In this document: positions 1 to 7,635 of the stretch, piece after piece
Layout: each line of letters starts with the position of its first letter
Position numbering within the stretch: the first letter of the stretch is position 1
DNA from: Papaver somniferum
Taxonomy: Eukaryota; Streptophyta; Magnoliopsida; Ranunculales; Papaveraceae
Length of the DNA: 64,000 nt
NCBI RefSeq assembly: GCF_003573695.1
Contig: NC_039363.1
Span: 166,672,747-166,736,746, forward strand
Direction: 5' to 3'
Made by a program: the position numbers and the translations under genes
The notes under the pieces: generated by a model
Told to the model about the DNA's origin: nothing
Databases searched by the model: none
What the model saw: the letters and a program-made list of their open reading frames with translations, nothing else

Positions 1-314
1 GGGACCCCACACAGCAGCGAATTGCTGAATGGAGCAGCGGCATCTTTAAAAACTTTTTGAACTTATATTCTAATTTACCTAATTACCCTTCCTGGGGTAA
101 CTTCTGGCTGTTCGTTTTTTCTTTTTTTATGGGTAGTTCCTACTGGAGTAGGTGACTTTGCAGATGATAAAATCTGTTTATTTTTTATAGGAAAACTTGG
201 GCAAAACACAGCCTCAGACTGGGTCTAGTGGTGCTTCCCAGCCACTTCCCACACACCTTTACACATCATTCTAGGAAGAGCATGGATCTTACAGTTTTTC
301 CCAGAAATTTCCAG
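1..314. other. Left edge, no gene seen
   Basis: No reading frame, repeat or RNA gene is recognisable here. The stretch runs up to the first AACGG-type palindrome of the Harbinger block, so the true left end of that element could lie in it. Confidence 0.5.
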
Positions 315-483
315 GGACGGTTAACGGTTAGCCGTTCTAACCAAAAAAAAATGAATATTAAACAGCCATTCTTCATATAACGGTCACTAATCGTCCGTTT
401 TAGATGAAACGGTTAATGGTTAACCGTTCTCCGTATCTTGACCAGTCAAAATCGATTGAACCGACTAACCATTAACCGTTCCC
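315..483. repeat. AACGG palindrome array, left cluster
   Basis: Four imperfect palindromes built on AACGGTTA/TAACCGTT lie at about 315-337, 379-400, 408-428 and 461-483. The same sequence type recurs at 3231-3447 and 6976-7128. The AACGG/CCGTT half-site resembles known plant MYB-binding cores, and the neighbouring genes encode SANT/Myb-like proteins, so these are candidate binding sites (inference). Confidence 0.7.
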
Positions 484-1065
484 TTTTTAGCCAAAAGCTC
501 CAGGAAGAACGAACACAGTTCATTCATCCTTCATCATGTTCTTGTTCTTCCCCTCCCCTTTCTTCATTTTCTTCTCAACCAAAATAACTAAACATCACCT
601 ACACAATTTTAGAATTTGGTGTTGAGGAAGCTCTTATTGGAAGTGGGGGTTAATCATCTCAATAATCGAAGGTAATCCAATAAACTTAAAACCTTTTTTT
701 TTTCAATTGAAAAGATTTTCATTAATTATTTAATGAATAACATAAATTCAATTAGTTTTACAACCATGTGAAGACTTGAATTTGTTTAAGATTGTTAATT
801 TCAGGGGCTTTACTTAGTATGTCTAATTATATAGGTTATTTACAAGTTAAATGATTTGGTGTGATTGAAAATGAGATTATTTAGATTGTATGTCTAATTG
901 TATATGTAATTTACACGTTATAGATATTATCATGGTCATAAAACGATGCACTTTAGTTGGAATTCATTTGCAATGTCAATTTTACTTGAATTCTTGTGTT
1001 AAGTTTGTTAGATGTCAATTTTGACACCATTTTATTGTCACTCCGGTGTTGTTGTTGATTGAAGA
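484..1065. other. Upstream region of the transposase, no gene seen
   Basis: AT-rich DNA between the left palindrome array and the transposase start. It probably holds the promoter and leader of the transposase gene, but I see no convincing TATA box or splice signal to fix them. Confidence 0.3.
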
Positions 1066-2497
1066 ATGTCTTTAAGGAGATATATGTCAATCAAATTGGG
1101 GGTTCGTCTGGCCGATGATTCAGATGACGAAGATACAAATCAAAATATTCTCATGCTATATCAATGTATGCTGCAACATCCTCATAATTTGCATCAACCG
1201 GTTCCAACCCAAGTGACGAAGAGCGAATCAATCAATAGAAATCGTGCCGAAGCGGATGCAAGGTTGATGCAGGAGTATTTCAATGATGGTTGCACTTGGG
1301 GACCGAAAAAGTTCCATGGCCGTTTAGGTATGTATCGACCCCTTTTCTTAAAAATTATGCACAAAATGTGAGGTTGGCCCCGACTTTCGACAAGGAAAAG
1401 ATGCTACAAGAATTCCAGGTCATAGCCCACACATGAAAATGTATGCCGTTATGAAGTGTCTTTGTAAAGGTATCCCACCCGATAACATTGATGATTATAC
1501 CCGTATGGTTACTTCTACTATTTACTATTATATTAAGAAGTTTTGTGATGCAATTATGTTTGGGTTTAATGCGGAATACATGATACGTCCCACTGTGAAT
1601 GACGTGAAGTGGTTGATGAAGGAAAACACAGCTAGAGGCTTTCCAGGAATGCTTGGTAGCCTGAACTGTATGCATTAGGGTTGGAGGGTGTGTCCGATGG
1701 ATGAGGCGGGAACACACACAGGCCACAAAAGTTATCCCACCTGTGTTCTTGAGGCGGTTGCTTCATACGATAGGTGGTTTTGGCATGGGTATTTTGGAGT
1801 GGGTGGATCAAGAAATGATCTTAATGTTTTGAAGTTCTCTAATTTGTTTGATGACAATGTCAATGGTATTGCACCACCTTGTCATTTTACTATCAATGGG
1901 AACCAGTACATGCAGGGGTATTATTTAGTGGATGGAATTTATAAGAGTTACTCTGTGTTAGTCCAAGGTTACGGTGCACCCAGTGGTATTCCAATTCTCG
2001 AGTTATTTAACAAATATCAAATGGCTAAGAGGAAAGATGTGGAACAGGCATTTGGGACACTGCAAAGTAAATTTAGGATCCTTTACCACAGATGTAACTA
2101 CTGTGAAAAGCAAGATATGAAATCGATCATGAGAACCTGCTTGATATTGCATAATATCATTGTAGAGGATGAATATCGTGACCCGGAGTGGAAATATGTG
2201 CCAGACCCACCTCATGCACCTATAGTTGGATACTTGAGGCAGACAAGTGAGTCATTACAAAACCCCGTTCTTCAGGAGAGACTTCGTACGGATCTTGCAA
2301 CTCATATATGGGAACGGCATGGTCAAGGTCTAAGGGATGGTGAAATGCCTGGAGATGCGATAGACAATGAGCTGGATTCGGGAGAAGACACGGACGAGGT
2401 TGATGTTGATCAAGACCATTACGACCCTGGACAAGTTTTTTTGGGCTCCGATTCAGAAGGACTTTATTATATGTTTTTTTATTTATGTGAGCGGTGA
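1066..2497 (+). pseudogene. PIF/Harbinger transposase (DDE_Tnp_4 / plant transposon protein type), inactivated
   Basis: The product would cut and paste the element through a nuclear DDE nuclease. Family hallmarks appear in order: an acidic N-terminus and the motif GCTWGPKKFHGR in the first frame (1066-1371), then GFPGMLGSLNCMH, GGSRNDLNVLKFS, YYLVDGIY and KRKDVEQAFGTLQSKFRIL in the second. Three breaks are visible. A frameshift near 1370 moves the reading to the frame of 1433. An in-frame TAG at 1676-1678 replaces the Trp expected after CMH. The first catalytic Asp (normally IDCMH) is Asn (LNCMH). The second catalytic Asp (VDGIY) and the Glu (DVEQAF) are kept. The C-terminus is acidic and ends at 2497. 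It cannot encode an active enzyme as it stands. Intact copies elsewhere could still move this element. Confidence 0.88.
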
Positions 2498-2526
2498 GAC
2501 ATGGTTACTACAAATTCAAATTTAAG

Positions 2527-2625
2527 TTAAGAAAAACATTACATTTGCGGGAAAATATTAAAAACATTACATTTGGAGGTACTAAGAAAAACACTACATT
2601 TGCAGGAAAAAAGAAAATACATTAC
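2527..2625. repeat. Short diverged tandem repeat downstream of the transposase
   Basis: Four copies of a unit close to AAAACATTACATTTGCGG follow one another with 25-32 bp spacing just after the transposase stop. They lie between the convergent ends of the transposase gene and SANT gene A, so they could sit in their 3' regions. Confidence 0.55.
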
Positions 2626-2712
2626 ATTTCTTAAATAACACAACATCGAAACATACAACAATAACATAACCTATAAAATAAGCATATTATATTCTCTAAA
2701 TAAATCGGTAGA

Positions 2713-3063
2713 TTATAAGATATGTTCTGGATTGATATGCAAATGCACTCCAAATATATCGTTAACGCTTGAGTGACGAAATGTTAGCCTTCGTTGCTCA
2801 GTAAACTTAATTCTGGCTAACATTTCGTCATTACCTTCTTCGCGTAGACAATTCCTAAAAACCCTGCAATTCATCTTAAGGAAAGCTAGGAGAGACCGAA
2901 GAGCATTCACGGATCTTTGGGTCACACCCCCTCCTGAATGAAACTCCATCGACATATCATTCCAAAAAGTTTCAACTGGCATATCCAAAAAATCTGGTCG
3001 ATCTACTATAGTGCAAAAGCTTCTCACAAGTTTAATATCTTCTTTTTCACTAATATTAACCAT
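2713..3063 (-). CDS. SANT/Myb-like small protein A (Harbinger ORF1 relative)
   Basis: An uninterrupted 116-residue reading frame starts at the ATG at 3063. That start is preferred over the upstream ATG at 3204 because the sequence MVNxxxxEDxxxV matches the starts of genes B, C and D. The protein opens with EKEDIKLVRSFCTI, then VETFWNDMSMEF, then a basic helix with SVNALRSLLAFLKMN, and ends with a KFTEQRRLTFRHSSV segment. This is the layout of the Myb/SANT-like accessory proteins of plant Harbinger elements, whose known job is DNA binding together with the transposase. Unlike B, C and D it has no intron. It is divergently oriented to gene B across a palindrome array. Function is inferred from pattern only. 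Confidence 0.6.
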   Translation of the reverse strand: MVNISEKEDIKLVRSFCTIVDRPDFLDMPVETFWNDMSMEFHSGGGVTQRSVNALRSLLAFLKMNCRVFRNCLREEGNDEMLARIKFTEQRRLTFRHSSVNDIFGVHLHINPEHIL

Positions 3064-3191
3064 TATATTTTCAACAAACAAACATAAATTAATAAAATGT
3101 AAACCAACAAATTTGATAAATCGAACTTTAAAACTTGAGTGATGAAATTTTTGATTTATATTTGATGGTAGTGAAGTAAAACTCAGCTTCT

Positions 3192-3201
3192 GATATATAT
3201 G
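3192..3201 (-). promoter_or_regulatory. Probable TATA box of gene A
   Basis: The minus strand reads GCATATATATCA about 130 bp upstream of the chosen gene A start, with the AACGG palindrome array immediately further upstream. Confidence 0.4.
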
Positions 3202-3230
3202 CATGGTTTGAAATTTGAATGTTTGATAAA

Positions 3231-3447
3231 AACGGTTAATTGTTAGTCGTTCTTCCAGGTAACCGTTAGATTAAAAAGACCGTGGATGATCTAACGACAA
3301 CTAAAGTAAAACGGGTAACTATAAACCATTTAAACGGTTGACTGTTAGCCGTTATATTTCCTGTCCGTTAGATCTTCAACGACTTGCATCATCCTGCGGA
3401 CAAAAATAAAAAACGGCTAATCATATGCCGTTTTAATTCAACGGTTA
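3231..3447. repeat. AACGG palindrome array, central cluster
   Basis: Copies of AACGGTTA, TAACCGTTA, ACGGTTGACTGTTAGCCGTT and ACGGCTAATCATATGCCGT fill the shared upstream region of the divergent genes A and B. The position suggests a two-way promoter that their own SANT-type products could bind (inference). Confidence 0.65.
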
Positions 3448-3473
3448 TTTTTTTAAAACGCCTTATATATGTG

Positions 3474-3480
3474 TGATTTT
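3474..3480 (+). promoter_or_regulatory. Probable TATA box of gene B
   Basis: The sequence CCTTATATATG lies about 140 bp upstream of the gene B start codon and just downstream of the central palindrome array. Confidence 0.45.
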
Positions 3481-3616
3481 TGGTAACAAAAAATTCAAAC
3501 CAATCCAAATCTAGCCATCATATTACTACACCCACCTGAAAATCACTTCGAAATCTTATATCTCTTTGCAATTATTTTATATTTTGGTTAGATTTATTGT
3601 ACTTGTTCCAAACATA

Positions 3617-4589
3617 ATGGTTAATTTTACACGAGCAGAAGATTTGGCAATTGTAAAGGCTTATGTTATGTTTGCAGCGGATTCAGTAGTCGGGAGGTAT
3701 CAAGATTCAGAAACTTTCTGGGATAAAATCGAACCGGAATACCACCATACTTTTGGCACTCGTACAAACCGGACTCGGAAAGAGCTTCAAAACAGAATGA
3801 GTGCCTTCAAATCATATTGCAGAAGTTTTGCTGCAATAGTGGCATCTTTTCTCAGGAACCCGCCTAGTGGATGGACTGATGAACAAGTAGTAAGTTTCCT
3901 CGTACAAACAAGGTTATTAATTTTAATTTAATTTAATTTCATATGATAATATTAATTCAGTGATTTACTTCATTGACACTTTCCCAATATATGGCTGCGG
4001 TACATAGAATCAAGAATGAAGTTTGTTGAAGGAAGGGGGAAAACCCTGGAAACATGATGCGGTTTTTGCATTTTTGAGGCAACATGTTGAAGGTTGTGAC
4101 CCGGAGAATTTAAGGTCCCATCATGGTGAACCTAGTCAGTCCACCCCGATTCCTATGGTTGTTTCAGAAAGTGAAGATGGTGATGGCACAGATACAGCAA
4201 CGGAAACCCAAACATAAATATAAACACGTTTTTTTGCAAAAGATAAAGCCAGGGGACTTAGTAGAGACAAGGCTAAGATGGAAAATTCCATGGCTAAAGT
4301 TGCAGAACGAGGCTGGAACAACATGATTAAGTATGTTGAGAAGAAGGATGCAGTCAAACATGAGGAAAAATTAGCTGAAAATGAGTTAATGCGCCAGGTA
4401 GTTGAAAATGGGACGAGGGATACCTTGGCTAGAGAGAAAAAAGCCTGTAACGAAGAAATGTCCATTAGGCATAAAGATATGGAAATATTATCAACGGATG
4501 TGTAAATGCTGCCTGAATGGAAGCAAAATGCAGTAAGAAAAATGCAGGAGGATATATGCACCCGGTTGGGATACGATCCTCGTAATTAG
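3617..4589 (+). pseudogene. SANT/Myb-like protein B (Harbinger ORF1 type), broken
   Basis: Exon 1 (3617-3889, 91 codons) starts MVNFTRAEDLAIVKAY, contains SETFWDKIEPEYH and NRTRKELQNRMSAFK, and ends GWTDEQV before a GTAAGT donor in phase 0. The second part begins near 4000 with HRIKNE and continues GGKPWKHDAVFAFLRQH after a frameshift near 4024. It then shows an acidic Ser-rich linker and a long charged helix (AKDKARGLSRDKAKMEN ... WNNMIKYVEKK) that ends GYDPRN at 4589. This tail is the type found in plant ORF1 proteins and NAM-associated C-terminal domains. In-frame stops at 4215, near 4221 and at 4503 show decay. It is the longest and most canonical ORF1 of the four. Confidence 0.7.
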
Positions 4590-4831
4590 TTATTTATTTG
4601 ACTTGCTTAATATGGTTAGTTGGTTTTCTTGGTTATTAATTTTCTTGTTTAATGGTTAATTAGTTGTTTCGGTTATTAGTAAATTAGTGGTGTTGTTAAT
4701 TAGTTGTGATTTTAATTTCGAGATGCTTTTATTTAATTAGAGTGTTTGTTAACTTTAATCCTATTGTATCCATTTGATTTTTGAATTTAAGACTATTCTG
4801 CTTGTTAAAAAACATGTTCGCACTGATATAT

Positions 4832-5308
4832 TCATTCAAGATTATAACAAGGTACAAAATCTTTCAATTGCTCATACAATGCATCAAATTTGAAAGGTTT
4901 CTTCTTGTCTTCACGGTACTCGATCCGAGTTTTCGTTTTCTGAAAAAGAAAACATTAACATGATAACTTAACGTAAAACATCTGACATTAGAGTACATAG
5001 TTAATCAACTTATTAACTAGTTTTTATTATATCCTTACTCGAACTTCGTATGACAATGATGCATGCTTCAAGTTGATATCAAACAGAATAGTAACAAAGG
5101 TTTGGATTTCAGTATTAATTAGGCTGAATTTGTTTGTTACTTACTTCTTTGTTCTTCTATTGTCGTTTCTGGTAATATCTTCAAAATTTTGAAAAACTCG
5201 GTTCCAAAATTCGGTTGATTGATTTACTTCTCCAGGGATTGTGGCTCGATTAGTTTCTAAAATCCATGCTTCCACAATACCGACATCTTCTTCATTATTA
5301 AACCTCAT
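4832..5308 (-). pseudogene. SANT/Myb-like small protein C, one premature stop
   Basis: Two exons can be read on the minus strand. Exon 1 is 5308-5039 (90 codons), starting MRFNNEEDVGIVEAWIL and containing STEFWNRVFQNFEDI. A GTAAGG donor follows in phase 0. The intron is 5038-4940 and ends TTTTCTTTTTCAG. Exon 2 is 4939-4832 (35 residues plus stop), containing IEYREDKKKPFKFDALYEQ, a match to the KPFKF segment typical of plant Harbinger ORF1 proteins. Exon 1 has one in-frame TAA at codon 56, which breaks an otherwise complete 125-residue product. The exon sizes and intron phase match genes B and D. Confidence 0.65.
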
Positions 5309-5400
5309 CACGAATATTTTCTTATAAAACTTACTAGAATTTTTTCTTACAAAACTTGCATATGGAATGAGGGTATGGTATTTGTGATCCAATTTAGGGG

Positions 5401-5408
5401 ATTTTATA
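5401..5408 (-). promoter_or_regulatory. Probable TATA box of gene C
   Basis: The minus strand reads TCTATAAAATCC about 95 bp upstream of the gene C start. Confidence 0.45.
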
Positions 5409-5712
5409 GAAAAGTAAAAAATGTTACCATACTATTTGTGATCTGATGAGTCTTAATACAAGTACATGTCTTTATTAGGAAAAGTAGTCGACCAAATAGG
5501 TCACGACAAAACATACTGAAGATTCAAAAAATCCAAATACATTATGATTATGACGAGGCTCAAGTTGCACTTGAGTAGAATACTAAATGGACACATATAA
5601 AAGTGAATGAAAATAAAATCAAGAAAAGATAAGTCAAAATAAATGATGTGAGTTGATATGTCGAAAGATGAAAAATACATTGATCCGTCAACTCAATTTC
5701 CGAATCTTTAAT

Positions 5713-5832
5713 AAATTAATGAGTGAACCAACGAAACCGACAACTGGTAATAATAAAACTCACTTACAGATTCGCAGTTATAAATTTATGAGTGATATGA
5801 CTAAACCGACAACTGGTGATAAGAAAACTCGA
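5713..5832. repeat. 69-bp imperfect tandem duplication between genes C and D
   Basis: A segment containing ATGAGTGA and AAACCGACAACTGGT occurs twice with a period of 69 bp (units from 5713 and 5782). It lies in the divergent intergenic region of genes C and D. Confidence 0.7.
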
Positions 5833-5930
5833 GCCGACATAAATGCATCAGTAAACAAAGTGACCACACTAGACCACAATAACAGTAGTAAGATTTGAAT
5901 AATTGAGATACCAAAAAGACAGCCAATGTA

Positions 5931-5940
5931 CTATAAATAA
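5931..5940 (+). promoter_or_regulatory. Probable TATA box of gene D
   Basis: The sequence TACTATAAATAATGC lies about 110 bp upstream of the gene D start codon, a normal distance for a plant promoter and short leader. Confidence 0.55.
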
Positions 5941-6045
5941 TGCTTCTCTATACCATAACAACACAACCAAATTATCAACATCTTATTTATTCTAGATATA
6001 TCTTCTCTTCAATTTTCAGCACCTCCTTTTATTATTTTAGTAGTC

Positions 6046-6561
6046 ATGGTCGCCAGATTCACCCCTCTTGAAGATGCAGCTACCATCCAGTCTTGGATTA
6101 ATGTCTTTGTCGTTGAAGGAGAAACAAGAAATATTGTTTCAGGGGTCAATTTATGGGATCTTGTGGTTCTACATTTGACGGTTAGGAACGGAAACCCACA
6201 CCAGAGAACATCTAGAGTTTTACAAAACCGGGTTCCAAATATTAAGAGAAAGGTTAAGTTGAACCTAAGTTTTTTGCTTCCACTTTTAAGAAACATGCCT
6301 TCTGGATGGACAATGAACGAATGTGTAAGTATACTAATTTTGGACTAACATCTTAAATTTTCATAACATAGTTTTAATAAAACTATTTTAATATTTGGTT
6401 GTATAATATAGGAACTTCATTCGAAACATAAATACGAAGCTGCAACCGGTAAAGAATTCCAATTATATGAATGCTATTTAATCCTGAAGCAGAGGTTTCC
6501 TGAAGAATACGATCCCGATATATTATGCAGTGAAGAGGGTGAGGATGATGTCGAAGATTAG
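6046..6561 (+). CDS. SANT/Myb-like small protein D, intact two-exon gene
   Basis: Exon 1 is 6046-6324 (93 codons), starting MVARFTPLEDAATIQSWIN and ending MPSGWTMNEC before a GTAAGT donor. The intron is 6325-6411 and ends ATATAG. Exon 2 is 6412-6561, starting ELHSKHKYEAATGKEFQL and ending in a Glu/Asp-rich tail before TAG. The predicted product has 142 residues with no breaks. It shares exon sizes, intron phase and the MV-F-x-x-x-ED start with genes B and C, so it belongs to the same ORF1-like family. It is the only multi-exon member here that could still make protein. The last 26 bases of the gene lie inside the left arm of the 349-bp inverted repeat. Whether it binds DNA is inferred from its relatives. 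Confidence 0.62.
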
Positions 6562-7616
6562 TTAGGCTGCGCCAACACTATAGATTTTGTGGGTACATCT
6601 ATAGCAAACCCTCCCGAGACTAAACTCGGCAGTTAGGGACGCCTAACAGTTTAAAGGGTTGCTGCACCGACTAAGTGCAGACGCGGTGCCTGCGACAGTG
6701 AGTTAGGTTTAATTTCCAGTAATTTTCATTTAATGTTTAAGTACCCAAATAAAATAAGATTGTTTACACATCTTTGGCACTAATAGTTACATATTTTACA
6801 AACTAAATACGACTTAGCAACTCCATGTGTACACTACAACAACCATATTCTACAAACACAATACAACATTTAACATCAGCAAGAATCTACTCGTCTAGCG
6901 TAAATACTCTTAATCGTAAAAGAAAACGTAAACTGCAAATGAGTGTAAAGGGAGTGTAAACGAAAAAAGGTCAAGGAACGGCTAGCCATTAACCGTTCCA
7001 AGAAAGAAAAAATGGTCTATGGTTATCCGTTCCTTAAGAACGGTCAATGGTTCACCATTATTATTTAGAAGAACGGTTAATGAATAACCGTTTTCTGCAT
7101 TTTGGAAACGGCTAACCATTAGCCGTTCCTGGAGTCTTCCGGCTGGGATTCCCGTACACTAGGGAACCCTCGCGGGAATCACCCCTTTTGGCCACGCTTT
7201 TTTGGGTTGGGTTAAATGTTGTAGTCACTTATTCTCTAGTGCCGTTATTCATAAAGATGTGTTCTAGTCTTGCTGATGTTAAATGTTGTATTGTGTTTGT
7301 AGAATATGGTTGTTGTAGTGTACACATGGAGTTGCTAAGTCGTATTTAGTTTGTAAAATATGTAACTATTAGTGCCAAAGATGTGTAAACAATCTTATTT
7401 TATTTGGGTACTTAAACATTAAATGAAAATTACTGGAAATTAAACCTAACTCACTGTCGCAGGCACCGCGTCTGCACTTAGTCGGTGCAGCAACCCTTTA
7501 AACTGTTAGGCGTCCCTAACTGCCGAGTTTAGTCTCGGGAGGGTTTGCTATAGATGTACCCACAAAATCTATAGTGTTGGCGCAGCCTAACTAATCTTCG
7601 ACATCATCCTCACCCT
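6536..7616. repeat. 349-bp inverted repeat with a 383-bp spacer
   Basis: The left arm 6536-6884 and right arm 7268-7616 are reverse complements; every stretch I compared matched without an indel. The left arm covers the end of gene D and its 3' flank, so the right arm is an inverted copy of that gene end. The spacer holds the right palindrome array of the Harbinger element. Confidence 0.95.
6976..7128. repeat. AACGG palindrome array, right cluster
   Basis: At least four palindromic or half-palindromic sites are present, including GAACGGCTAGCCATTAACCG and AACGGCTAACCATTAGCCG. The last is the inverted counterpart of the first site at 315, which suggests the array forms the right end of the Harbinger element. 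Confidence 0.7.
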
Positions 7617-7635
7617 AGTGCCGTTATTCATAAAG
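7236..7635. repeat. 21-bp direct repeats flanking the inverted right arm
   Basis: The sequence CTAGTGCCGTTATTCATAAAG is present at 7236-7256 and again at 7615-7635. The two copies bracket the inserted inverted segment 7257-7614, like a target duplication or a filled-in staggered break. Confidence 0.85.

Larger units (their letters stand above)
315..7128 (+). mobile_element. PIF/Harbinger-type DNA transposon, decayed
   Basis: The block contains a PIF/Harbinger transposase and four small SANT/Myb-like genes, bounded by similar inverted sequences. The left end reads GACGGTTAACGGTTAGCCG and the right end, reverse complemented, reads GAACGGCTAATGGTTAGCCG. Harbinger elements normally carry one Myb/SANT-like accessory gene (ORF1) and one transposase gene (ORF2). 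Four ORF1-like genes is unusual. I could not find a clean 3-bp target duplication, so the ends are approximate and the palindromes may be subterminal. Two nested or fused elements is an alternative explanation. Confidence 0.6.

Noticed and set aside
5653..5898. 81-codon frame between genes C and D
   Set aside because: It is created by the 69-bp tandem duplication in a promoter region; no protein signature.
315..7128. 3-bp TTA/TAA target duplication to fix the Harbinger ends
   Set aside because: I looked just outside the outermost palindromes and found no matching trinucleotide, so exact ends are not claimed.
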